Source of the DNA: Bisporella sp. PMI_857
Lineage: Eukaryota; Ascomycota; Leotiomycetes; Helotiales; Helotiaceae
Direction: 5' to 3'
Assembly (NCBI GenBank): GCA_021307315.1
Contig: JAJSPD010000021.1
Location: 248,001 to 312,000 of the forward strand
DNA: 64,000 nt
Position 1 is the stretch's first letter. The number at the start of each line of letters is the position of its first letter. The notes under the pieces were generated by a model that was given only the letters and a program-made list of their open reading frames with translations, searched no databases and was not told where the DNA came from. This document shows, in pieces, positions 34,148 to 46,473 of the stretch. The position numbers were made by a program, and so were the translations under genes.

Positions 34148-37100
34148 GGATGTCCCCCAATGACTTATTCCCAAGTCGCACAGCATTTATCAGTATTGTG
34201 CCTTGTAACACAAAAGTTCAGGTATGGGAATCTCTGGTCCCAAAACACAACACAATGCCTATACCGTAACCACTTGACTCTCCAGCCGTAGCCCATATTT
34301 CTGCATCACATTGTCAGAGTTGTAGTACTCAATATTGCTGTACTGCGATATGCACGGACGCCTCATGCATGCGTTTGATCGGGATGCCAACCTCGAAATA
34401 GATATCACCGGCTTCCCAGCCTTAGACCCCTCTTAAGCTTTTCCTGAAGAACGTGCAGACACGAGTATCCTCAACCACAACGACGCAGCTGGAAACTTTC
34501 ATTTACAGCTCATGTTTTAGCGCAAGCTATATTAGAGAATCCTCGGGAATAAGACCAAGTTTTTTTTTTATCTAGGGATCCGAAGGACTGGACTCAACCG
34601 ATCAGCGAATTACCATCAGAGCCTACACTTTTGTATGGTTATTCGTTGTTCTAACTTAAACATCGAAGAGTAAGAGATGATCACTCACCAACCAAAACAA
34701 AGGAAACAAAACAGGCTGTGTGTTTCAAAATGATGTTCCGACCCGCCATCAACGCGATGTGGAAATTTGAATATGCTCTTTGCGGGCATCTGCTAGCAGT
34801 CCGGCGCACAGCCAGCGCCAAAGCTTGTTCTCATGCCCGAGGCACACATATTTCCTACGAAATTGAAAATGAGCCTTTCCAGAACTATCTTGTACTATCC
34901 ACGACGCCTACCAACTGGTTGTGCATATCTTAGAGACCATGATCACTACTCAGGGAGTGACTTGGGAAATGGAGGATGAAAAATCTAGAACCCGTCCCTA
35001 CGCGAAAGAGTTGGTGATTGCGGCTGTCGGCTGCCAGCTAGCTTCCCCTATACCCATACAAAGCAGCTTCTCGCTGGAGCTACAAAGGTCAAGGCTATCC
35101 TCACCTCTTAGTCCCAATTTATTTTGAGGTATCTGAGCACTGATGATTTATTTCTTTCCTCTCTTTCTATCTTCAGACTATTCTCCTTTCGTTACACTAA
35201 CTAGACCTTATGCGGAATCAAGCCTCTCGCGAGTCAGCCGAATAGCAAACCCTTCACCCAAATACAGTCACCAACTCTCTCCTGATTCCCAAAAGAATAA
35301 CCTCTTCATCATGGTGCGGCAGTTGTGGGCGAGCTTATGCAGGTGATTGATGTTATTCTTGCCTTACACAGAACACAAATACGAGAAGCCACCTCCATTC
35401 TACGATGCTATCTGAGAGCCTCCTGTTTCACCTTCTAGCTCCCAGGGTCGAGTCCGAAAGTCATCCGATCAGCGCTCGGCCGCCAAATCCAAGCCCCAGG
35501 TTCCACAAGACTAATCAATGACTAAACCGTTGGTACCTTGCAGCTCACGTTGTACGATCCGACCGGTGCCTGCACGACCAACTCTGGCGATCTAATGTCT
35601 GCAGACGGCATTTACTCAAGCCCTTTCTTATTGTGAGGCGGGGGTTGGGTAATTTCAGGCAAGCCTGGCAACAAAGTTAAAGCTATCCAAGTCTGATTCG
35701 AGGCTTTGACCAACCTTCCAACACATTTGGCTGTGAGAAAATTCTTCTTGGGCTCTGCGGCGTACCAAAGTTGGCGTTCGACACGTTCCCCATTATCGTT
35801 CCTAGTACTTGGCACTAACTAGAACTATTTTGTATCTCTTCTACTACGTGGAGTCTTAAAGCCTTCCGCCACTATTCCTGAGCTGTACACATCCAGAACT
35901 CTATTTGGAACCTTGAAGCGGCTTTTTCTGATTTTGAGAGCAAAACATCAAAGTGACCATCGTTTCTCAAAACAAGCAAAAACAAACCTCCACGCTCATA
36001 TTCTGTACTTCTATCATATTTTGCGTGAAGCACTGAGTCCAATATTTGTTCAGGGATCCGGGAAAGTGCTACCGCCAGTCCTGAAGCTCCTCCACGAGAG
36101 GAAGTTCAGGGACTTCATGAAGACAATGGAAGGTACGCCGCATACCTATCATATAATTAATATACATGTTTGGACGATAGGAAGAACCCAACTTTATCAC
36201 CTCTCAGTCTAGCCAAACGGAACGCATCTATGGAAAGTCCCACAGAACTTGTCTACTCTTGATGCTCGCTAGCTGCTCACAGCCTCTAGGAACACAGGCT
36301 GATCGTCGATCCCTATTCTACTTTTTCCAAATTTGCCTGTACTGTCAGCATCGGCCTGTTTGAGTTTTCTCATATCAGTGCGTGCTTTAGATGGAGAACC
36401 GTCTGCTCCCTCCTTGAGATATTTTTATCCTCTGGTGGTGACCAGACATATGGCCAAGATCATTATTTACCAAGGAGACAACTTTAGATATGCTATGAAT
36501 CGCTACGACCTGGGGTTTTGGAACGGTACCGTCCTTACCTGGTCATGCTTTGCCGCTCACCAAGGACCGAATTTCCAAGATGCAAGATTCTTCTATCCCT
36601 CAAGCCCTAGCATGCTAACCCAGCATCCCATCCCCAAAATGCCATAAAATCCTCCTTTGAAAGAATCAGGATCCAAAACCATCCGCATTGGCCAACCCCT
36701 CAAAAACAACACCACCACCATTTCCATTCCCATCTTTCCCGCACCACCCCGCCTCAGCCACCGGCGGTAATCCTGTCTGAGCCGCTCATTCATCATCATC
36801 CATTCCAAAGAAACCCATCCCAAGAGCCACAGCACATCTTCCTCGCGCTCTCCTCCGTCACCGGGAAGCCAGATTGACCAGCCTACAGCTCGATACATCG
36901 CTGTCCGCGAACCCGGAAAACATTAGTCCCCCCCCCCGACCAGTCGAAACAGCGACCTCAGCCATCACCCATTCATGACGGCTCTATCAGCCGCGGGACG
37001 GGACGGGACGAGACGAGCAAGCCCTGATAACACCTCGAGAATTTCTTTTGCTCCTCGACCGCCCTAAAATCTCGACCTACGCGATCGAGGTCTGCGGGCG

Positions 37101-37674
37101 TACGGGAAGTGTTGGCCCCTGCCTGTATGGGGATGGTGCATCGAGCTCCCGGCATTCGATTTTCGAACGGGTCTTTCGTCGGCGCGGTAGCGGCTTCTCG
37201 GGCGCCGTCTCTGGGGAAGCGAACATGCGGTTATGGTAGGGAGAGGTCGCGTCGTTGCGTGATGGGTGTGTTTTTGATATTTCGGGGCTGAAGGCAGGCT
37301 AGGAAAAGTTTGGATCTGGGGGAAGGAGGGATTGGGAAGGTGAGAGGTTAGCTGTCTATGTAATTTCTTGTTCTAGGCTGGTAGGTCATATGCTGGATGT
37401 TTCCATCTTTATGGTTGGATGCAGTGCTTTTTTGCTACAGGCTTCTCTCTCTCTCTGCGTGTGCATATTGTACCAAAGTCGATAGAAAAGTCTGACACAG
37501 AAACAGTGCAGTAGTTAAAGGGGCAAATCGCAATCTTCTAGAGCTTGATATGGAGATGGCATGATTCCTTCTATAAATTGTCTCCATCCTATGCGAACCG
37601 CGATCCCAGGAATCCAGTCTCAGGGAAGCCACTCTTCTTTCACTAAACACTATGGAAACATGTCTACTTCTTCA

Positions 37675-38858
37675 TCACAACTGGAACAACCGTTCTCTTA
37701 AGCCGCTCATGTCGGGAGATTCCTTTTGCCGCTCCACCTCGAACCCCTTTCCACATACGGTATGCCTGTGTTCCGCGTAGTCTGAATATAGACTCAGCCA
37801 CACTTGTCGGTGTCTGCAATTCGTTCCTCCAAACCACTCGCTCCTCCTGCATTTAGGCATGTATTGGTTAACCAGCTCCTGACTCCCTTGTATCCAAGGT
37901 TTTGGTATAGGATAATCCGAGAAGTGCAAGATAGCCGCTTCTTTCAGCATACGATCTGGGTCCCATTTGTTGGGGGCCCGATTGTCCATGTATTCGTGGT
38001 GAGTCTCGCGTCTATACTCGCCGGAGCTCAGTCCGAAAGGGCGTTGTGGAATCTTTATGATTTTGCGATTGAACACTTTTGTGAGCGTGTCGACAACATA
38101 TTCTTGTGGTCCGGCAGCCTTGATGCCATCAGCCACCTGTGAGAGATATTCCGCAGATGGCTCAATTAGCATTAGTTGTGTAGAGAAATGCCATCGATCC
38201 GTTTTACCCCAATAGATAAATGGCATTGCGATTGGTGCTGGAGGAATAAGGAACAGCAGATCAAGGTTCTTCTGAACGACGGAGGCTGGATCAATCACAA
38301 GGACACGGCTGTATTGTGTGAGGTTGAATGCGAGAAGGTTGGTATACGGCCCTCCCCAGATGCTCTTTGCCAAAGTGATTTCATTCAATGCTTCTAGAGG
38401 TATGGCATTCACGTAGTATAGCTTAACTGCTTGTCGTAGAAAGATGGATACATGGTTTGGATCGTCTTTTCCTTTTGCCTCAATATCCCACTCCGAAGGG
38501 TAATACATCTTTCTCTGAATCAGACATTGTTAGTAGGGTGTATCAAACGAGGAGATGTATCGCGTGCCTGTCCCCTACTCCCAATCTCTTCAATCTTGCT
38601 CCATATCATCAACGAATCACATAAGCTCTCAGGCGTCGTAACAAACTGCACATACTGTAGCCCATTCCAATCGATACGGTTGTCATCTACTGTCATGATC
38701 GGTCGCGCTCGAATTGGAGATGCCGCATCATCGTCGTAGTTGTTGCGAATTACCCACTGAAGTCCAAAGAGAATAACAACGCAAATGCTGAGAACCTTAG
38801 ACACGTTAGAGGAGAATAATCGGCGGATGCGACGAGCAACGAAACGCATCGCCCCCAT
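37675..38858 (-). CDS. GT8-type glycosyltransferase (glycogenin/GNT1-like), DxD motif altered
   Basis: Two exons (38858-38568, 38514-37675) encode 376 residues. A short basic cytosolic tail and one membrane segment (VLSICVVILFGLQWVI, residues 22-37) give a type II Golgi topology. The catalytic region has YVQFVTTPESLCDSLMIW, MYYPSEWD, LLAFNLTQYSRVLVID, LLFLIPPAPIAMPF, FSTQLMLIEPS and HFSDYPIPKPW, matching fungal GT8 enzymes related to yeast Gnt1, which transfers a sugar to N-glycans. At residues 172-174, where the family has the metal-binding D-x-D (DSD), this protein reads DPA. Joining the exons requires a GC-AG intron (CAG|GCACGC..CTACTAAC..TTCAG). No GT donor gives a continuous frame. Activity is uncertain because of the lost Asp. 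Confidence 0.85.
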
Positions 38859-39888
38859 GTCTACTTTCACGCCTGCATAGCATGGTGTTGTAGGTCAATG
38901 GTAGCATAGTAAGGTAATTGGGGAGAACAAACCAACGTATACCAAGACATTTGCCCATTGGATCCTTGGCAGGTGTGGGACACGGAACACGGCACGGATA
39001 AAAAAACATAAGGGTATCGGCTCGGCAATCCTTCAAGCTTGGTTTAGGACTAGACTAGGGTTCGTACTAGATAGAGTGGAGTTCATATAATATCCAGGAC
39101 TTCAGGCTTGTCTTAAAGGCTGAAAACCTCTTCATCAGGAGTTACATTTATGCCGCTGCACCTTTGACATTGCTGTGTACTCGGTGAACGGCCAGCAGGC
39201 GACAACGCAATTAGCTGGAAAGATACATCATCTGTTTGCAAGTGCAAGTGATGAATATGTGATTCGTGAACCTGTTGCGACAGTACAAGTAGAGATAGTA
39301 GTCTCTTTCTACCATAGTGCAGTATTCAAAGTTGTGAGTCGTTTGCTGAAGCTACAAGCTTAGCAGGTTGATTTATTAAGGCATTCATCTCCAGACGTCT
39401 GTTTTATTAGATTATTTGCAACGATAGATTTGTCTTCTTACATCTCTTCTTCCGGCGAGCTCCAACAAAGAACGCGAGTTGTATTATGGCATTCCAAAGA
39501 GGATGTCAATATGGCTTCCTAGGCTTAAGACCCCGATTCAAAGCCTATGAGAAGTGCTCGACAACAAAGAAAATAGATTCAAGGAGCATTTGCATTGATG
39601 CTTCTCCGCAACCAGAAAGAGAGCATTATGTCTGTGGCAACTATTATAAGTAACAAAGACTGAAAGAGATATTAAGTGTGCAACTGTTGTAATTTTGATG
39701 CCATATACTCTTTTGAGCATTCGTGGCTCATCTGAAATTCTCTGTTTCGTCTTGAGAATTGAGTGTTGAAATCTTATGCTGGCTTTAGAGTGAAAACTCT
39801 GTCCCTCTATTTCCTTTTGGCAAAGTTAAAGTTCGGGATCTATTAGCCTACATACTGTGACCGACTGTGGACAGTGACTGAGCAAGCC
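38859..39888. other. Divergent intergenic region
   Basis: About 1 kb between a leftward and a rightward gene, with both promoters. Only short frames; nothing recognised. Confidence 0.5.
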
Positions 39889-42800
39889 ATGCCGGCAGGA
39901 CAAAGTTCTTCGGCAAGGAGCGCACCGGCCAACTGGCAAGGCGAGAGACAAGGTCTCCAGGAAAAACTACAAAGAGCTCAAGATGATGCTGCACGGTATC
40001 ACGCAAGAGCTAATGCAGCAGAAGTCCAGATCAGCGGCCTAGAAAGCGACTACTACATGAAAGAGAAGAGCAGAGCAGTTGAAGATGGCGGATTGACACG
40101 CGAAAGAGCAATTGAGGTTTTGTGCCATGTCAATGAAACTCTAGATGGACTTGCTCATCAGATTCAAGAGCTTGTGGAGGACATCCCACAGGAAGTGACT
40201 GGAGAGGCTCAGGTGATTGATTGGCCAGAATCCTTAATAGATGTAGGTGACTTCTTGAACCTCAACACCAACCTCAGCCTCTTTCAGAGTGCCATCCTCT
40301 ACGTTGGACAGCTTAAGGATAACGCCGAATCACGTGCTGCTGCCAGTAGGTCTGAATTGCGAACCGGATCGCGAACTAGATCACGAACTATTGTCGACAC
40401 GCCGGTCCGACATGCAGTAGCATCAAGAAGAAGTGGGCCATCACAGGAAGCATTCGATGAACAGTCAGAACCCTTCTGGGGAGCGGCTAAATTTGCAAGC
40501 CAAGCTGCGGACACAATCAAACGTCAGGACAAAGACTTGACGGCCCCGAGGGAACACATAGGTAGTGTTGAGAGAGCTATCCAGGATCTGAAGGGCCGTT
40601 CCACTGACGACGGCGACGACTGTCGTCAACTCAAGGAGCAGCTGAGAGTAGCATTATCTTTGAAGGTGTATGACCGAGACGGTGTTCTCGACGCCATCAA
40701 CCGACTTAAAGGAAGCCTGGAAGAGCAACGAGCGGATAGGGGCGTAGTTCTGGAATCAAAGAATCTCCGTCACAGGCATAGAGCAAATCAACGGGAAGCT
40801 TCTCCAAATGCAGAAAATCCGCTGCTTACTAGAGCAGAATTGCTCGCGCAGCTACAGACAAAGAGGAACCAAGAGGAGGAGGCATTGAGAGATCTCATTC
40901 CATTTGGTGGCCGGGATCGAGAGGAATATGAGAACAGGATCCAGCAGCTACAAGCCCGACTCGCGCAACAGGAAGCAGACTACCATAAGCAACAGAGCTG
41001 GCTTCAGGACGACATCAATAGGCACCAGGCTGAGATGAACAGGCTTCAACAAGAACTGATTCGGATAAGGGGTGGTCGAGGGAAATCTGACCAGAGTTCC
41101 GAGTATGCTAGGAGCCCCAGGGCCTCAAGAGGCTCAAAGCGTGGGAGTAGCATAGGAGGTTCGGAGCAGGCTGGAAGTTACGAACGCTCGAGAAGCCAAA
41201 AGCGCCATAGAGGTTCCCACACAGACAATCAAGAAACTTCAGGGGTTATTCTCGATGAAGAGCCTATTGTAACGCTAAACCAGAAATTGGCTCAGGTAAA
41301 AGAGGAGCTGGAGCAGGCAAGAGAGGAACTGAGGCAGGAAACCGCGAAGAGAATCGTACAAGATCAAATACAGGAAATTAGCGACACTACGATCAAGAGA
41401 CATGAAAAGCAGGCTCAAATGTATCACGATAAGCTCAGAGACAGCCAAAGTATCACTCTTTTATTTCAGGGTGCCCTCATTAATACCAAAAACTTGCTTC
41501 AGGAATGTATGTCGTTGAACTCTTCTAGCTGGCGCACCATCTATTAAAACATATTACTGACACTTCATAGGTAAAAAGCATCGATACAAGGATCGTGCTC
41601 AAGGAGGTGGCTCAAGTCAGAGCTCGCGGCCCTCAAGATCACTTTCAAGACCAAGTTCGAGCCAGAGCTCCAGGCATAGCCATCCTGACCAAGACCAACC
41701 GGAAGCGTCTCAGGATGAAATAGATGCACAAAACTCTTTGATTGCAGCAGAGATCGTGCGCGATGATCTGATTAACCAAGAAAGACAACTCAGAGGAAAT
41801 GATGAGGTAGTCGTCGAACAAAAACAGAGAGTAAAACTACAGTTGGAGAATGGTAATTCTTACCCTGTATCTGCTATTGGCCGGAGCGCTGACTATAATT
41901 TGTAGCCCGGCAATTAGTCCAGAGTGCTAGAGATAAGGTGTTCTGGGCACAAGAGGAGTCGACAAGGTCCCAGCAGGGCGGCAGATGGCAAAGGGAAGAC
42001 CCTGGAGACTTATATCCAGCTACCCCTAAACAAAGAGGACTAGGTCGTCTGCCGCATGACCAGGGTTCAAAATTGCCCGAACCTTCTCGTGATGCAACTA
42101 TTCCCATCACTAGTAAAGGGCAACCCCATCGTCATTCCCCACCATCGCGGTCAACAAAGCCGCGAGCCAAAAGACCCGCCTTTGACTACGCATCTATAAC
42201 TCCTCCGCCTCGATTTAATGTAGATGTGTTTTCGAATAAAAGGCCAAGGATGACCGAAGGTACGACACAGGGCACGGAATCTCGAAATCCGTTTGCAGAT
42301 GAGCGCCTTGGCTTGGTCGATGATGCAATAGAAGACCCCAATCCTTTTCTATCAAAGAAAAGAAACAATACTCAGCAAGGCGAGAACACCAAGGAAGCTC
42401 AAAAAAGATCTGAGAGCAAAGACGAAGTGATTGGACGCGCCGCCGACTACCACGATCAGTCTTCGCCAACATCAGCTTTTGCCCAAGCCTCAAAGAGACG
42501 ACGATCCAAACCAAAACCTGATAGACATGTTCCCCTACAGCGACCCTCTAAAGATGTTAATGTCCCTCCCAAAGGTAAGAAACTCATAAAATCCAAACAA
42601 GCCCAACAAGCAAAAAGAGCGCAGCCAAAAGCCAGGAAATCCAATGATCCAGGCCGTCGAAGTTACCGCCCAAGTCCCAGCCCCAGGACGCCACCGTCTC
42701 CCGGAAACGCCAATCATTCCGAACAGTCTGTCGAAGCACTTGACGATGATGAAATCTATGACCACAATACGCCCCAGCAACTCTCACCCCTAAAGACTCG

Positions 42801-43194
42801 CGGCCAACGCAAGATGGCCGGGACTCCACTCGAACAGTCGTCAGTTGTGAAGCAGGCTCAAAGGAATAATATGGCGCAACAGAAAGCGGAGGAGGCTGGG
42901 ACACCGGGGCCTAAGTCTGGCAGGGGCATACTTGCTGCGGCGATTCGATTGAATGATGGTGATGGCGATGGTAACGACAACAACGATAATAATGGCGGGA
43001 ATGATGGCGATGGTGATGCGGACGAGGACGAGGACAGGGCTGGAGAGGGGAGGCCGACGAAAAGGAAGAGGTTAACTGAATCGCAGTTATTGGCGGCTGG
43101 ACAAGCGATGTTTAACAGAATGTATACAAGGAGGAGCGATAAGTCGAGGAGGTATAGTACGCCACCACTGGGGCCGGCGAGGTATTGGACGTAA
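39889..43194 (+). CDS. Large coiled-coil, disordered protein of unknown function
   Basis: Three exons (39889-41506, 41571-41852, 41906-43194) encode 1062 residues from the ATG at 39889. The frame is open a little further upstream without another ATG. Both introns have GT-AG ends and their removal joins all three frames. Residues 10-80, 240-400 and 465-540 are heptad-rich Glu/Gln/Lys/Arg segments consistent with coiled coils (LQEKLQRAQDDAARYHARAN, YENRIQQLQARLAQQEADYH, LAQVKEELEQAREELRQE). The last 420 residues are basic, Pro/Ser-rich and disordered (KRPAFDY, KRRRSKPKPDRH), with an Asp/Asn/Gly repeat (DGDGDGNDNNDNNGGND). Several basic clusters suggest a nuclear protein. I know no named family for it. 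Confidence 0.75.
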
Positions 43195-43752
43195 GTATCT
43201 TGAAGGAGAGCTTGACTGAGTTGGTGAAAGCAGATTTATACGGTAGGAAAGCATGGAAAGCAAATTATTTTGGTCCTATGAAGTTTTTTGTTTGTGCTTG
43301 AGCAGTTACTAAATGAAAAAAGGTGTTAATTGAGCAAGCTCAGATTTGAGCCATGGGATACGGTGTTGCCATGATGTATTGCCAGTTTAATAGCAGCCTA
43401 AGGGTGGGTTTATGTCTTGAACATTGATCACAAAAATACTGAAGCACCTGCTTTTCTATTAATGGTCAATTTTCTATACTAGCCATTACGAGAATAGCCT
43501 ACTATTTGCAATGCTAGTATTTGATATAAATGAAACGATAAACTATCGGAAAGTAAACAAATACGCAAATTACTTTTTATTTATACAATGGATTGCCAAA
43601 AGAAACTTGATTAGTAAGACCTGGCGAAACGCATGTTAGGAAGACCACCAAAGTAGCGAGTCCACGCTATCCATAAAGCTTAAATAACCCTACTTTGTGA
43701 GGTCATCCTGTTAGGCAGTGTTCCTAAGTTAGTGCTCAAAGCCAGTTTCGGA
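43195..43752. other. Convergent intergenic spacer
   Basis: A 558-base AT-rich gap between the 3' ends of two converging genes. No feature recognised. Confidence 0.55.
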
Positions 43753-45875
43753 TTAATTTCCTGGTGGAGGTGGAGGAGGTTGGTCGCTGGGAGGTGGTGG
43801 AGGAGGCGCGCTTCCAGGAGGAGGTGGTGGGATGCTCGAGCTCGGCGGTGGTGGAGGAGGGCTACCAGAATATTGTTGCAGAAGAGCATTGAGACCACTG
43901 CTCAGTCCGGGAGGGGCAGCCAATCCAGGAGGAGCCCCGATATTGGCTTGAGAATAGCCAGCGCCATAGCCAGGGGCAGAGTACCCGCCGTAGCCACCAG
44001 GTGCTCCAGCGGCAGGGTAGCTAGAACTTGCCTGGTGCCAAGGAGCAGCAGCCGGTGCAGATGGCGCGCCATTGTAATTGTTTTGGCCGCCATAATAGTC
44101 GCCACGGTTGTCTTGGCCACGTCCGCGATCCTTTGCCCATGGGGCAGCAGAAGCGCCTGAATCACGACTATCATAGCCACCACGATCATCGCCACGATTC
44201 TTTTGTTGCCATGGAGCTGGGGCGCCAGAGGGACCACGCTGCCATGGTTTGACATCCCCGCCATCAGCAGGGGGGCCTTGGTTCTGGCCTGGACCAGCTT
44301 CAATGCGACGAGGGGCATCACCGGAGGGTGCTCCTCCAGAAAGTTCTTGCATGAGTTGCTATAAAATATCAGACTTTGCTCATATCAGGGGGATGGTAAA
44401 CTTACCTCCATCTCTCGGTCAACAGCATCTCCGCCACCAATGCGGCCGGCTACGGCAGGACCACCAGGTGCATCGTTCCGCCAATTGGCGCCACGTTGTC
44501 TGTCTGGACAGTCTCGTGCCATATGACCAGAGTTACCGCAGACACGACAGATAATATTGGCAGTGAAGTTCTTCGATTCTGGGCAGTCGTACTTGCGATG
44601 ACCGATTTGGCCACAGTTCTGGCAAGCCTGATTCTCATCGTCACGCAGCGTACCATTGAGTGCTGCGAGCTCACGTAGTTGATTGCGTTTAAGCTCGTTC
44701 TGGCCCTCGGGAATGGACGCAGCCTAGTTATTGTTAGTACGGACAGGTTGAATAAAGCATGTTAAGTCTTACAGTCTCGATAATGTTGTGAATTAACTTC
44801 TTTGCTTTGTTGACCTTTTCCTCGGTATCGGCCATGATCAAGCAATGAAGATCCTCCTCCTGGTTGCTGGTATGGGCAGCGTCGGAACGACCTTTTCCCT
44901 CCTTGACGGATCCTTTCCCTCGGATAGCGATCTTTGCCTGTGATTCGGTCTCCATCTTCTTCAAAGTATTACCACGAGGACCAATAAGTAAACCGACTTA
45001 AGTGAGTAGCTAAGTGTTAGTGGATGGTCAAAAGCTTTGGAGCAAAACGTGAGTGTGACAGGTTAGTGATGACATTACGAAGCACCCGCGAATGCCACGC
45101 AGTGTTACACAATAAAGAAATGGAGAGGTTAGAGGGGAGATTAGGGAGGTTAGAAGGTTAGCAATCATACTGAAGTTAATCTCTGGATAATCGTTGACGG
45201 GCACATAGACCTTCTCCTGTGTCTTAGTAGGTCGTCGATAATCCTGTGGTGGATGATAGTTAGGAATGACCTTCATGGCTTTCTCAATTAATTTGTGACG
45301 CTCATCCTCCAGACGCTTTCGGTAACGGAATTCTCGAGTGTTGACACGTCGACCGAAGTTGTCGTATTGTGGAGGTGGAGAAGGAGATCTGTGAGTTGTT
45401 AGCATATGTAAATATAAGCATTGGCATTTTCGGCATACCGGTGGCCGTCAGCAGGGACAACATCATCGATCCGCAGCTTTTGGCTAATTTCTTCAATGCG
45501 CAAATGAAGAGTATAGGCCTCGAGCTGCTCACTAGTCATATTTGCCATGATCGCTGTTGGAAGGCCCATCAGTCCGGCAGCTTTATTCTCTGTCGCATCA
45601 CCCCAACGATTTCTCTTCTTTCGAGCCCGACCTCCATCGGCAGAAGGCTCAGCTATAAAATGATTAGGACGTGATAATTTCTCATTAGTTATGAAGGGCA
45701 TACCTCTGACTGGGCTGCGGCCACGCTTGTAGCCTCCATCATTGTATGAAGGTTTGGATGGGTTGTAGCTGTTGTCTTGATGGGACGAGGAATCATCATC
45801 GCTGCCGCCAAACCTACGACGGTTGCCTAAGGGGATATTATTTGATCCTGTGGTACCTTGCTGTCTCCAAGCCAT
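43753..45875 (-). CDS. MSL5: Branchpoint-binding protein BBP/SF1
   Basis: Six exons (45875-45704, 45652-45439, 45388-45171, 44996-44773, 44723-44406, 44358-43753) encode 583 residues. BBP recognises the intron branch sequence (UACUAAC-like) in the commitment complex and contacts U2AF65 and the U1 protein Prp40. Visible parts: RKKRNRWG near residue 70 (U2AF-binding ULM type), the helix-hairpin block [42 protein letters not shown], the KH domain with [15 protein letters not shown] (202-216), two CCHC zinc knuckles (C310-C323, C335-C348), and a Gly/Pro-rich tail ending in polyproline blocks. Intron 1 (51 nt) preserves frame if retained. Intron 3 (174 nt) is three times longer than the others and full of CTAAC motifs. 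Divergent from the GST gene. Confidence 0.96.
44997..45170 (-). promoter_or_regulatory. Intron 3 of BBP with six branchpoint-like motifs
   Basis: On the transcript strand this intron contains CTAAC five times (at 45157-45161, 45149-45153, 45128-45132, 45062-45066, 45016-45020) and CTAAT once (45140-45144). Only the motif nearest the acceptor (45016) is well placed as the functional branch site. The others could bind BBP without splicing, as a decoy or feedback element. Function is a hypothesis. Confidence 0.4.
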
Positions 45876-46473
45876 GATGATTGTTAAATGATGGGTTGAA
45901 CGCGACTGGGTACGATTTTTTTTGGTGCTGTGTAGTTTTGGTGTCGCAGAAATAAGCTTGACAATGGTTGTCGAAGAAGGCAGCCCATCAGGGCCTAGCG
46001 TGACTCTAACCTAAATTAGTAATACGCCACGCACATCTATTCATGCCTCAGGCCTAAAATGCAACAGAAAAGTATAGCAGCACGTGAGTGGTGTGAGAGC
46101 GGCTTGGCTTGCCTGATACATTAGAAAAGCATTTAGCCTAACGAATTTAGAGTTATCAGTACCTTGTCTCGCTTTTTCTGGGCGCTTTTAACATTTTGAA
46201 CAGGTCGTACGGTGGGAAACCCCGAGAAAACTATTTTAGTCCTAATGTGGAGACGGCATGTAGATAGAATACATCAAGGAGAAAATATCATGACAAATCC
46301 GATGGTACCCCGCTCGTGCATCTTCGACATCATACTGATCGTTACAAATCTATAGCAGAAGCAACATATTTGTACTTAGGCTTCCAAAAATTGAAAGAGA
46401 TCTCTCTTATATTCCTTCAATCTTTCCTGTTCGATCTCAGTGCTACACACTTTCGGAGTTAGTGAAAGATAAA
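45876..46473. other. Divergent promoter region BBP/GST
   Basis: A 598-base region between divergent starts. Both promoters must lie here. No other coding signal. Confidence 0.55.

Larger units (their letters stand above)
32184..37674. other. Largest gene desert in the window (5.5 kb)
   Basis: No convincing gene was found. The first 400 bases are the promoter of the WSC gene and hold microsatellites. A T14A10 run sits at 34124-34147. From about 36590 to 37290 the DNA is GC-richer and open in several frames, including a 101-codon minus-strand frame with an ATG at 36898 (Trp- and Met-rich, no motif) and a minus frame from about 37217 beginning MFASPETAPEK. Neither could be supported by splice structure or similarity. 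Confidence 0.45.

Noticed and set aside
36593..36898. 101-codon minus-strand frame, Trp/Met-rich
   Set aside because: ATG present but the composition follows GGA/TGG-rich simple sequence. No homologue recognised.
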